From positions 186,001 through 250,000 of the forward strand of contig NZ_QRZF01000003.1 in NCBI RefSeq assembly GCF_003464595.1: 64,000 bases of DNA, in the 5' to 3' direction. Every line of letters begins with the position of its first letter. The stretch's first letter is position 1. Both the position numbers and the translations under genes were made by a program. The stretch comes from Bacteroides intestinalis (lineage in GTDB: Bacteria > Bacteroidota > Bacteroidia > Bacteroidales > Bacteroidaceae). Under the pieces are notes generated by a model, which was not told the DNA's origin, searched no databases, and saw only the letters and a list, made by a program, of their open reading frames with translations. This document shows positions 38,270-47,400 of this stretch, in pieces.

Positions 38270-40165
38270 TTATGGTGCTTCCGTCACATTAACTGTTACC
38301 GTCACCTTCTTTGCCACATCCGACAGATTCTGTATCTCAAAGGTTGCCGCCGCATTTGCTGGGAACGATCCTGTGGGAAAATCCTTTGCATTTTGGTCCA
38401 GCGTCAAGGTATAGTCTATAGCTTTGGTGTTATGTCCTTCCGTCTTATCCGCTTTCAACCAGGCAGGTAAACCAACAATCCGGCTACCGCCTTTGGCAGT
38501 CACAGTAAGTTTCATGGACGAGGTGGTTCCGGCATTGGCCTGTTTCTGCATGTTGAGTGTTCCTGTGATCACATCCGGTGATTCGCTTCCGGCAGTGTAG
38601 GTATTTGCCGCATCCGGTTCTGATGGTGTAACTGCTGCCGCGGCAATTCCCGGCACTCCTACATCGGCTTTCACTGCAATCTGGCTTTCTTCGCGCCCTG
38701 CCTTGCTGCGCAATAAGATGATGGCTTTCGGGAAAAGATTCCCAGAATAGCTATCGGCTTTTGACACTTTACAAGTATACGATGCTGATCCGGCACGGGT
38801 TACCGGCGTGATTTCCGTCTTCAGCCACTCGGCACTGCCACCCGCGGAGCTTGTATAGACAATGCTGCATTCCGCTTCCGAATTGCTGGTGAAAGGAATA
38901 CTGAAATACTCAGTCTCATCCGGGGAGACGGTGGCTGTATTGTTACTCGCAATAACGGTTGCTCCCACTCCTGTCAGTGTCCCGATAGCCAGTTCATTTT
39001 CCGGCTGATACTCAAAGTCCCCGCCATCCGTCCAGTCCGAAACGGTGATGTTCACATCCAGCTTGAACGGGTCGGCGTCGGTGATGCGCACCGTGTAGCG
39101 GTGGTTGGGCTTTACCTCGATGTAACCGCCCGTGCCCGCTACCGACTGCTCAAATTCTACCATGTAACTCACCTCCTGCGGTATATCCGTCTGGTTCAGC
39201 GCATACTTTCCCTTGATAATCAGATACCCCTTGTCGGCAATCGGACTGGGATAGCTGTAGAAAGCCCCTGTTTGTGTTCCCTTATTGGCATTGGCGCCGT
39301 CAAAGTCACGGTCGGGGTAGGTGATAAGTGTCTTGTCCGGATCGGCATCTTCCACGGGAACCACCGGAAAGAAGGTAACGCCTTTGCGGCCGTGCCCCAT
39401 CGATACACCGGTGATGGTGAGATGTGACAATTTCTCGTCATTGATGATATCGAAACGGGAGACGATACGCGACAGTGTCATATTGATTCGGGTACGGGAC
39501 CCCATACTGATATCCCGCAGGTCGAGTGCAGGGCTGTAGGAACCTACCATCGGCAGGGGTGTCAGCAAGATGTCCGTATCCTCGGTGGGGTCCAGCAACG
39601 GAGTGGTAAAGGTGAGGAAATCCGTTTCAGTGGGAATGCCCGCTTTGGTCACAATATTATAGTCCGCACCCGGTGAACTCTGTTCCAGCGCTACGAAATT
39701 GGTGTATTCCGCTCCGGATTTCAGCAATTTCGGCTGATTGGCAATGCAGTAGAATTTGGTGAACAGGCCTTTCTTGGGGCGCAGGGTGGCGAGTGCTACG
39801 TTGTCACCCTCCACGGTCAATATAATTTTCGTAGCGTTAGGTATCGTAGCACCGTCCGAACGATAACAGAACCGTTCCTGATAAGTATATGGCCCTTCTT
39901 CCTTGTCCGAAGAGAACACGTAAATATCCAGTGAAGTGATTTCATTCTCTTCGGTCGTGGCGATGGGGGCATCGGCGCGGGTGACGGTTTTTATGTTCAG
40001 CTTGTTCTGAAAGCCGAGAATGATTTCACGGCGCGTCGGGTCATTGGCCAGCGGGTCATCACCGGGAGTAGTGGCCGGCAGCACTTCCGCTTCGCTGCAG
40101 CCCGCAAGGGACAGGGCAAGCAGGCCTATCACCCATGCAGAAAACTGTTTTCTATTTTTAATCAT
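38270..40165 (-). CDS. Fimbrillin-family lipoprotein, distal member
   Basis: A 631-residue lipoprotein (lipobox SLAGC). The first 380 residues match the fimbrillin fold of the FimA/Mfa type: DPTRREIILGFQNKLN, ITSLDIYVFSSDKEEGPYTYQERF, GLFTKFYCIANQ, and a Mfa-like end VSDWTDGGDFEYQP. The C-terminal 230 residues are repeated beta-rich modules of 80-110 residues (ISVTA/TVTAKGG-type endings), like BACON or Ig-like stalk domains. It shares the SDKEEGPYT signature with the 1103-residue paralogue at 44476. Such proteins are exported as lipoproteins and polymerise into surface fimbriae. It is the last gene of the locus. Confidence 0.8.
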   Translation of the reverse strand: MIKNRKQFSAWVIGLLALSLAGCSEAEVLPATTPGDDPLANDPTRREIILGFQNKLNIKTVTRADAPIATTEENEITSLDIYVFSSDKEEGPYTYQERFCYRSDGATIPNATKIILTVEGDNVALATLRPKKGLFTKFYCIANQPKLLKSGAEYTNFVALEQSSPGADYNIVTKAGIPTETDFLTFTTPLLDPTEDTDILLTPLPMVGSYSPALDLRDISMGSRTRINMTLSRIVSRFDIINDEKLSHLTITGVSMGHGRKGVTFFPVVPVEDADPDKTLITYPDRDFDGANANKGTQTGAFYSYPSPIADKGYLIIKGKYALNQTDIPQEVSYMVEFEQSVAGTGGYIEVKPNHRYTVRITDADPFKLDVNITVSDWTDGGDFEYQPENELAIGTLTGVGATVIASNNTATVSPDETEYFSIPFTSNSEAECSIVYTSSAGGSAEWLKTEITPVTRAGSASYTCKVSKADSYSGNLFPKAIILLRSKAGREESQIAVKADVGVPGIAAAAVTPSEPDAANTYTAGSESPDVITGTLNMQKQANAGTTSSMKLTVTAKGGSRIVGLPAWLKADKTEGHNTKAIDYTLTLDQNAKDFPTGSFPANAAATFEIQNLSDVAKKVTVTVNVTEAP

Positions 40166-40267
40166 AATCTTAATATTATTGTTATTACTTACTTATTTAC
40201 TGATATTTCGCAAGTTATTCATATCGTCCTGATTAAAAGAGTATCTGTTTTAATTAACCGAGTATTT

Positions 40268-40451
40268 CAATTCTCCTCCTCCGGCGGAGGAGGAGTACCC
40301 CAACGGGGGGGTGGTAGGTGAGAAAATAATTCCTTATTTATATGATTCATCGGTATTTCTTACTTTACCTACCACCCCGCCCTTTGGGCACCCACCCCCT
40401 CCGGCTCCCCCGTTATCGGGGGAGAGCAACCTCCTGGGAGGAGGGGAATTG
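40268..40451. repeat. Compound GC-rich fold-back (REP-like) element
   Basis: The 333-bp gap between fimbrillin genes holds nested inverted repeats. An outer 15-bp pair lies at 40268-40282 and 40437-40451 with one mismatch; a perfect 12-bp pair at 40308-40319 and 40367-40378; a 10-bp hairpin at 40273-40295; and an 8-bp hairpin with TTAT loop at 40405-40424. Its GC-rich composition stands out from its surroundings. It may be a dispersed palindromic repeat or an mRNA-stabilising structure; no gene is seen in it. Confidence 0.65.
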
Positions 40452-40498
40452 GGATAGTTCATTAACATACAGGCTGCTCGCAGGATTTATATTACGGT

Positions 40499-42694
40499 TT
40501 AAGGAGCTACAGCAGCCGCACTCACCAGCACTGTCACGTCTTCCATGCCCGAGATATTGTTTTTCAGCACAATCGGCGCGGCTGTGAAGTCGGTAACGGC
40601 ATCCTTCACGGTCAGGGTGAACGTCTGGCTGCCGGTAGCATCCGTCGGAGCGGTTCTTGCAAAGGCAGTGGTCTCGGCAATGGTGAACCAGGACGACAGC
40701 GTGCTTGCCGTCACGCCTTGCGGAGAAGTAATTTTTACCTCAACAGTGCTTCCGTCAGTGCGGGGCACATCAGTAATCTTATAGTTATTGTAAGCGGCTC
40801 CGCCCGTTGTCCCCGTCAGTTCAATCGTTGTAATGGCAGGATCGAGCAATTCCACCGTCAATTCCAGTGTCTGAGTTGCGTCTCCCAGATTGATAATCTC
40901 GAACTTGCTGTTTACATCGCTGGTTGCCGTCACGTCTTTCAGCATAAGCGTGTAGTACTCTTCCACTGGAGTCGAAACAGAAACATCCGTGGCGGGAGTA
41001 CCCGTCGTGCTTGGCGCAGGGCCTGATTTGCTCTTCGAAACTTCCAGCCAGGGAAGCTGATTATTCAATACTAATTTCGTTCCGAACGGACAGCTTGCCC
41101 CGAGTGTGATGCTGCTCTTGCTCGTTTTGTACATCGTGAGTTTACCATTCGCCTGATCGTATAAGTTGAAATTACCCGTAGCCGCATCCGGTGTGGCAAA
41201 ATCCAGTACCGGTGCCGTGGCGGGCGGCACAATGGTCAGCGTAGTATAAACCGATTCATCCTGTGAAGCCGATTCATTGGCCAGGGTCAGTGTAACGGGA
41301 ACATAAGGAGTGGCGGCAGTCAGCGTATATTTGAAGGTCATGGTAGTGGTGGTCACTCCGTCCACGACTTCCGACTTGTAGGCAGCATCGTCATGCTCCA
41401 GCCAGTCGATGTCCCATCCCGTTGTGGTGCTGAACTTCGGCTGTACCTTGCCGCTGGCCGTAGCGGTCAGTGTGATGACTTTCTCCGTACCGTCGGCTGT
41501 CACACTGATTTCTTTGGTGGCGACGTCCGCATCGGTTCCTTCCACATTCAGGGCGGTCACTACGGGCGCGGCATTGTCGGGCTTAACGATGACTCCGCCG
41601 CCACTGGTCCAGTCCACAATTTCAAAGAAGGCGGTGATGGTGGCTTCCATTACTTCCTTGATGTGCAGGGTGTAACGGGTGTTGGCCACTACGTCTATGA
41701 ATGCAGTCGCTCCGCCGGTATCTGGAGCACGCTGTATGTCGAGATGGTATTCCACGGGCACAGGGTCTTTCTGCATCGGGTTCTGGTATTTGCCTTTGAT
41801 GATGAGGAACGCCTCGTCCGTGTCTTTCAAAGGATAGGTGTAGAGGGCACTCTCCGTCACTCCCTGATTGGCTTTGGGCAGCATCAGATAGCTGCCTTCG
41901 GCTACGGGGTACTTAATGAGGCTGGCAGTACGACCGGCATCATCCAGTGTGGTCAGCGTCCCCGGCATCACGGTAGCCTGGTTGCGTCCGTTTCCCAGCG
42001 CGACGCTTTCAATGATCAGTCCCGTCTTGGCGGATTCATTGTCGATGTCGAAGCGGCTCACGCGGCGTTTCAGTTCGATGTTCACCGTGGCGATATTGCC
42101 CAGTATCTTCGTTGTGCCGCTTCCGGTCATTACTAATGGAGTGCCCAGGGCGGTGCCTGTCGGCTCCAGTTTGGCGGTACAGTACTTCTCAAAGTCCGTG
42201 GCTTTCGTGCCGGCGGTTTCTATGGCTCCGGTGGCGGCGTTGGTTTTCACCGCTACCAGAGGGTCTATTGGGTCTCCGTCGGCTTTGTAGAGTGTGGTGC
42301 TGTTGGCTACGCAATACAGTTTCAGGTTGGGGATGCCCTTCAGCTCCGTCGGGAAGATGGAGGCCTTGCGGGCGGTTCCGGCACCGCTCAGTTTGAAGGT
42401 TTTCGCTGCGGTGTCGTCCTGTGCGGCGGCTTTCCACGTTTCCAGATACTGGTAGTCTCCGCCGTCGGCGGTGGCTGCAAATACATAGATGTCCAGGTTG
42501 TCAATCTGGTTCTCACTTTCGGAAGCGATGGCGCGGGTGTATTCCTGCGACTCTCCTCCGCCACTAAATACGAGACGGATCTCTTTGCCTACTCCTTTTC
42601 CCGGAGCGTCGTCGGTGCCAAGCTCCCCCTGGCTGCATCCTGCAAGCAGGGCCAGCAGAGCCGACATCCAAAGCATGTTTTTCGTTTTCATCAT
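40499..42694 (-). CDS. Fimbrillin-family lipoprotein, middle member
   Basis: A 731-residue lipoprotein (lipobox LLAGC). The N-terminal domain is fimbrillin-like: GKEIRLVFSGGGESQEYTR, NQIDNLDIYVFAATADGGDY, IPNLKLYCVANS, ELKRRVSRFDIDN, and IVDWTSGGGVIVKPDN closing the domain. From about residue 370 to the end it has repeated beta modules of roughly 90-110 residues. It lies between the HU-like gene and the last fimbrillin, with fold-back DNA elements on both sides. It is probably a pilin-like subunit or stalk component. Base composition is higher in GC than in the flanking accessory genes. Confidence 0.8.
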   Translation of the reverse strand: MMKTKNMLWMSALLALLAGCSQGELGTDDAPGKGVGKEIRLVFSGGGESQEYTRAIASESENQIDNLDIYVFAATADGGDYQYLETWKAAAQDDTAAKTFKLSGAGTARKASIFPTELKGIPNLKLYCVANSTTLYKADGDPIDPLVAVKTNAATGAIETAGTKATDFEKYCTAKLEPTGTALGTPLVMTGSGTTKILGNIATVNIELKRRVSRFDIDNESAKTGLIIESVALGNGRNQATVMPGTLTTLDDAGRTASLIKYPVAEGSYLMLPKANQGVTESALYTYPLKDTDEAFLIIKGKYQNPMQKDPVPVEYHLDIQRAPDTGGATAFIDVVANTRYTLHIKEVMEATITAFFEIVDWTSGGGVIVKPDNAAPVVTALNVEGTDADVATKEISVTADGTEKVITLTATASGKVQPKFSTTTGWDIDWLEHDDAAYKSEVVDGVTTTTMTFKYTLTAATPYVPVTLTLANESASQDESVYTTLTIVPPATAPVLDFATPDAATGNFNLYDQANGKLTMYKTSKSSITLGASCPFGTKLVLNNQLPWLEVSKSKSGPAPSTTGTPATDVSVSTPVEEYYTLMLKDVTATSDVNSKFEIINLGDATQTLELTVELLDPAITTIELTGTTGGAAYNNYKITDVPRTDGSTVEVKITSPQGVTASTLSSWFTIAETTAFARTAPTDATGSQTFTLTVKDAVTDFTAAPIVLKNNISGMEDVTVLVSAAAVAP

Positions 42695-42747
42695 TTGTCT
42701 ATACTTTTTTTAGAAAGTTAATAATCTTATTGTGAGGCATTTCCCGG

Positions 42748-42849
42748 GCCGTACTGCTACGTGTGGCGTAGACGGTCAGCTACGCCGGTAGTAGACGGCC
42801 GTCTATGCCATCCGTAGGTGGCCACCTACGCCACACGTAGCAGTACGGC
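42748..42849. repeat. Fold-back element with perfect 24-bp arms and inner palindromes
   Basis: Arms at 42748-42771 and 42826-42849 are perfect inverted copies (GCCGTACTGCTACG... on the left). Inside lie the 14-bp palindrome TAGACGGCCGTCTA (42792-42805) and the 18-bp palindrome CGTAGGTGGCCACCTACG (42813-42830), which overlaps the right arm, so alternative structures compete. It sits between the HU-like stop and the start of the middle fimbrillin. Confidence 0.75.
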
Positions 42850-42859
42850 TGCCGCCGGA

Positions 42860-43648
42860 CTATCCTAACGGGTCCTCTTCCAGACCTCCATCAGGACCGA
42901 GACCGCCTCCATCGGGTGCTTTGCCTATATAGATGGTTTTCATCACGCTGCGCGGCACTTTCAGCATGGTCTTGCTGTTGCTGCCGAATTGTGTGGTTAC
43001 TTTGAGTTCATACGTTCCGTCCGCCAGATCGGCAGGGATGATGAACGTCAGTTTCGAGGGATCGTTTGTCACCCAAAGGTCTTCGGCTACTTTGGTTTCC
43101 TTTCCTGAACTGCTTTTCAGGGTGATACCCACTGACGGGTCGGTTCCCACCACTTTCAGCTTGCTACCTGTAAGGGTGAAGGCGCGTCCTGCCGTGGCTG
43201 AAGCATCCTGTGCACGGGTGGAGGCATCCTGCACGCCGCCGATGTACATGGCACTGCCTTTCTCGCCGATGATGCCCACTGTGGTTGCCTTGATGGCTTC
43301 CCGCAGGTCGGCGCCTACGTTGAAGTTCACCACGATGGAGTTCTTTGCCGGATTCCAGGTGGAGTTTTCTATGACGCCGCGGAAAGCGACTGAGGCGTAA
43401 TACAATCCCGTGTTCACACTCATGCCGGTCATCAGCATGCGTTTGATGACCCGCTTTTGCAGGTCGAAGACGTGGCGGATGGTTTCTTCACGCAGACCGG
43501 AGTCCTCCGCTTTCAGTTCGGCAATGATGCGGTTTTCGTCCGCACTGCCGATGGATACGGGGACGAGGATCATATCCTCCTTGTTGTCCACGGTCACGGT
43601 GTTGTCCGCCAGTTGGCCGTTGATTTGATACTTGATTTCGTTTGCCAT
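42860..43648 (-). CDS. HU-like DNA-binding protein with DUF4469 domain
   Basis: A 262-residue protein. The N-terminal 120 residues resemble the Bacteroidales HU-like DNA-binding domain (LAEDN... type start MANEIKYQINGQLADNTVT, then IRHVFDLQKRVIKRMLMTGMSVNTGLYYASVAFRG). The C-terminal part (about 140-245: FTLTGSKLKVVGTDPSVGI ... LTFIIPADLADGTYELKVTT) matches DUF4469, an Ig-like domain. There is no signal peptide, so it is cytoplasmic. The end is a Gly/Asp-rich tail (PDGGGLGPDGGLEEDPLG). Its position among fimbrillin genes is odd; it could be a nucleoid-type regulator or simply an inserted gene. Confidence 0.8.
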   Translation of the reverse strand: MANEIKYQINGQLADNTVTVDNKEDMILVPVSIGSADENRIIAELKAEDSGLREETIRHVFDLQKRVIKRMLMTGMSVNTGLYYASVAFRGVIENSTWNPAKNSIVVNFNVGADLREAIKATTVGIIGEKGSAMYIGGVQDASTRAQDASATAGRAFTLTGSKLKVVGTDPSVGITLKSSSGKETKVAEDLWVTNDPSKLTFIIPADLADGTYELKVTTQFGSNSKTMLKVPRSVMKTIYIGKAPDGGGLGPDGGLEEDPLG

Positions 43649-43771
43649 AATTTATAAATATTTATAATGAATACTATCGGTAAAACCGGAGTCTTGCCGT
43701 TGTTGATAATCGAATAATTATGGCATGAGGAATGAGTCTCTTAGAGAAAAGCCGGAAGGGAGTTTCACAAA

Positions 43772-43828
43772 AAAATCATTCCAACATGTCAAACGAGCTT
43801 TCGTTCTTTGACATGTTGGAATGATTTT
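43772..43828. terminator. Long perfect hairpin at the end of the nucleotidyltransferase cassette
   Basis: A perfect 22-bp stem (43772-43793 with 43807-43828) has a 13-nt loop and A/T tracts at both ends, so it can act as a bidirectional terminator. Its right arm is part of the 29-bp inverted repeat shared with 44388-44416. Confidence 0.75.
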
Positions 43829-43860
43829 ATAAATATAGGGTAACGCTTAAAAGTTAGGCG

Positions 43861-43944
43861 TTAGTGTGCGATGTTATAATATGATAGTATTTGATATGCT
43901 TGTTCATCAATTAACTTTTTCTTTTCTTCTTCACTGAGTTTCAT
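43861..43944 (-). CDS. Mini-ORF coupled to the nucleotidyltransferase; possible truncated HEPN partner
   Basis: A 27-residue ORF, MKLSEEEKKKLIDEQAYQIL plus seven residues ending in YNIAH, whose ATG overlaps the stop of the nucleotidyltransferase gene by 4 bp (ATGA). The position is where an MNT antitoxin is normally followed by its HEPN toxin, and the first residues resemble HEPN N termini. It ends far too early to form a HEPN domain and has no RX4-6H motif. It may be a truncated toxin or an unrelated small peptide. Confidence 0.45.
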   Translation of the reverse strand: MKLSEEEKKKLIDEQAYQILSYYNIAH

Positions 43945-44258
43945 AATTCAACTCCTTCCTCTTCTACATTTTTAAAGAATGGTGTACCTTTTCGTTTTAT
44001 CCATTCGGATAGGGTATAAAGTTTCATGCTGAAATACTCTCCAAGGTTCCACCCCAGCTCTACAAAAGGATAAGCGTAAGTATCGAAATCTGAAGGAGCT
44101 ATTTTTTCTTTATCTAAAAGTAATAACATATCCCAGTCAGAGTCGGTAGTAGCATCACGACGTGCCTGCGAACCAAAAAGAATAAGTTTACCTGATGGCA
44201 ATACAGTTCCTTTCAACTCTTTAATTTTATCTATAATCTTTTCTGTAGTATGGGCCAT
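43941..44258 (-). CDS. MNT-type minimal nucleotidyltransferase
   Basis: A 105-residue protein with the complete nucleotidyltransferase signature GSQARRDATTDSDWD (GSx10DxD) and a following hydrophobic strand MLLLLD. MNT proteins act as antitoxins by adenylylating a HEPN RNase partner. Here the expected partner is reduced to a 27-residue ORF overlapping the stop codon. The gene lies inside a 617-bp segment bounded by perfect inverted repeats. Confidence 0.85.
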   Translation of the reverse strand: MAHTTEKIIDKIKELKGTVLPSGKLILFGSQARRDATTDSDWDMLLLLDKEKIAPSDFDTYAYPFVELGWNLGEYFSMKLYTLSEWIKRKGTPFFKNVEEEGVEL

Positions 44259-44441
44259 GATCTTATTGTTTTGATGAAGGCTTTACAAAGATAATCATAA
44301 TTTCTATTCTCAGCATCCCGAAGAACAGGTTTTTACGTTTTTATCAAAATGTATATTCTATTTATAGAGACACTTTTGTGTATTATAAAAATCATTCCAA
44401 CATGTCAAAGAACGAAGGATTCTAAATCCTAATATTAGAGG

Positions 44442-44464
44442 CAAGCGGATTACGAATCCGCTTG
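44442..44464. terminator. Hairpin downstream of the large fimbrillin gene
   Basis: A perfect 10-bp stem CAAGCGGATT/AATCCGCTTG (44442-44451 with 44455-44464) has a 3-nt loop and lies 12 bp beyond the minus-strand stop. The T-run is weak, so it may stabilise the mRNA end as much as terminate. Confidence 0.55.
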
Positions 44465-44475
44465 AACGAGGCTAT

Positions 44476-47400
44476 TTAGTAATGGAAAGCAACTGCGTAA
44501 TAGTCAGATTCTGCTGTATATTTATCCATTAATACCCATTTAAATAAGGCTGTGCCTGATGACGTGTTTATATTGCTTATCCTTAGGCCGCATTCATATA
44601 TATCGGTATAGTCTGTATTATAAAATCTGCCCTCAATGAAAACATTGGTAAAATATGCCGGGTAGGATTGAGTTCTCTCTCCATCTATGACCCAATCACC
44701 AATTTTAAAGAAATCTCTTAATATAGGCCAACCAGGCATGAACCAACCATTTCCCATACTATTTATTTTGCTAACGGCTGATTGGTAATTGACATATGTT
44801 GCTACTCGTATACAATATATGTTGTTGATCTTAGATGCCCAATATCCGCCCCCAATAGGCAACTTATTAAAAAGTGTGATGACCAAATTGTTAAAATAGC
44901 TAGATTCATTTGACTCGAATGTATAAGTACCTATCGTTGCATCACCATATTTGCCACCAGTCTTATTTACACTTGTAGTAGATATGTAAAGTTCGAATTC
45001 ATCCCATGGCTCACTAGCACTCCAGGCATGTTCATTCGTTAGTCTGAAGCCGTCAATGGCAGAAGATGGTGTTTTCAATCCTCCTGGAGAAGTAATAGAA
45101 AAACGTACTTTATCCTTTCCATATAATCCAGCCACATCATTTATATAAAAATTAGCAGTTGCATCATTTATCGAAGTGCTTATACTATTATTGGGGGTAC
45201 AACTATATAGTGTAGGCCGCGAAGAGGCATATTCTATAGTATGAGTTACTTTCTTGCTTGTATCTTTGAGATTACGAATATCAAAAGTGAGTGATCCGGC
45301 AGAATTATAATTTCCTCCTTGGATTCCTACGCGGTAAATTTTCGTAGTATTGTCTGTAGTACTCACTAAACTATAGGTAAAATCTCCATTATTACTGTGG
45401 ATTTCACTTCCTCCAAGCGAATACACTTGTATCTTATAAGTAGAAGTTGTTCCACTCTTTACCCGTTTGGCTTTCATCGTAGTTCCACTGTAAGTATTCG
45501 TTGTGGGCAGCGGTTCACCTATAAGAGTCACCGTCGGTGCTTGGAATTCTCTCGCAATATTCACTGTCATTCCTATGCCTCCTGTTGCATTAGTGAACAC
45601 GATTTGTGTATCATCAAAACTTGTTGCGTCTTCCTTTAGTTTGAAAGTGAAACTTACTGTTTTATTTTCCGGTGTGTTACGCGTAGACACCGGTGTGATG
45701 TTCTCCAGCCATGACGGACACCTGCTTATGGTAGGTTTACTGTAATTATCCATCGTAAGGGTGAATTGGTTGTCCTTGATGATAGGCATAGTAAGCGTGG
45801 CTGTGGTAGCTGTTATAGATGAAAGACTGATGCCTGCGCTTGGATTTGTTATTTGTAAGCTACTGATTCGATTGGGGAGTAATTTCACTTTGATATTTTC
45901 GGCTTTTGTCTCGTTCGAACGATTTTTCAAGGCTACGATGATTTCTTTTTCAGTAAGATTGACATCATCCGTGCTTGCCCACCGGAAAGTATATTCTTGT
46001 GTAGTATTTACACTTGAAGTAGGATTAACGGTAATGCCCGAATTGGCTGGAAGTTCCACTTTGCTGCCGCCAATAGAAGTGATATTTATCGTGCCTGTGG
46101 ATGTATTAGCGCCGATAACCTGTACCAGATAGAGTGTATTGTCCGCCGCATCCCATTTATTTACTCCGTCAGGATTCATTGTTCCGCCTGTGGCTTCTAC
46201 GACAGGAGTACCAAAGGTCGTATCTATTAGTATCACTTCTTCACTGCCTCCCGCTTTATCCGTTAGGCGCAGGATGCCGCGAGGATAACTGTCGCCGGCG
46301 TAACTTTCATTGAAAGAGATTTTGTATTTTACTTGTTGCGTGGCTTCTGCCCGTGTTGTGGTGACAGGGATTTCTTCCAGTTTCAACCAGCCGTCAGCAG
46401 GGCTGTTGCCGTTATAAGTCAGTTGTACATTTACTCCGGCATTGGAACCTGTGGAGATAGCAAAACTACTTCCTGCTTTGAGCGCCAGTGTCACAATATT
46501 GGTGCTGATGTCGTAAGTGGTTTCACCCACAGGCAACAAATCAGCTACCGCAATTGTCTCCAATCCGTTGTCGGGCTCGTAATCATCTATATAGTCTCCT
46601 GTTTCCCAATCCACCAGACGGATATTGGCTGTCAGTTCAAAAGGGTCAGCTTCTGTGATCTGTACTGTATAGCGGTGGTTGTGGTTTATCTCGATTAGGC
46701 TTCCGTCACCATCGGTCACACGTTCGAAAGGGATGCGATAAGATACCTCTTTCTTTTCATCCGTCAGGTTCATGGCATACAGTCCTTTCAAAATCAAAAA
46801 TCCTGCATCTATGGCTTTACATGGGTAGCAATAGAAAGCTTTGGTGGTAGTTCCTGCATTGGCGTTCAGTCCGTCGAAAAGGCGGTAAGGGTATGTAATC
46901 AGTTGACCGTTTGTGGCGGGAACATCTCCTGTCGGACGAATGGGGAACAGTGTTACACCTTGTCTTCCGTTTCCCATGCTGATATCTGTGATAGTAAAAT
47001 GAGACTTCGTAGCATCGTTTACTATGTCGAAGCGTGCCACGGCGCGAGTGAGTGAAACATTCAGTCGCACGTAAGTTCCCATACTGTATTCGCGCAAGTC
47101 GGTGGGCTGACTGTTGGCACCGGACATGGGCAGCGGGGCAAGCAGGATATCAGCATTAAAGCCGGTGGAATTTAATAGCGGGGTATTCAGTTTAACGAAA
47201 TCACTTTCAGTAGGTGTTCCGGGGCTCGTTACCATGTCTCCGGGTACGCTGGACTGTGGTTGTGAACTTTGCTGTAACGGGGTATAATTCGTGTATGTAT
47301 TTCCTGCGGCATCATCCATTTCGGTTTGATTGGCTACGCAATAAAACTTGGTGAATAAACCTTTGCGAGGGTAGAACACCACATTTATTTTCCCGGCGGT

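Larger units (their letters stand above)
43800..44416. mobile_element. 617-bp cassette bounded by perfect 29-bp inverted repeats
   Basis: Positions 43800-43828 and 44388-44416 are perfect inverted copies over 29 bp (TTCGTTCTTTGACATG... on the left). Between them lie only the nucleotidyltransferase gene and a mini-ORF. No transposase is present. The element interrupts the fimbrial gene series between the large fimbrillin and the HU-like gene, which suggests insertion. A MITE-like or cassette-type mobile unit is inferred; no target duplication was identified. Confidence 0.55.

Noticed and set aside
40342..40587. 81-codon plus-strand open frame across the GC-rich fold-back
   Set aside because: It is composed of the palindromic element and the antisense of a fimbrillin end.
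41393..42136. 247-codon plus-strand open frame opposite a fimbrillin gene
   Set aside because: It is antisense to a well-supported fimbrillin, shows no domain or signal features, and reflects the GC-rich codon use of that gene.
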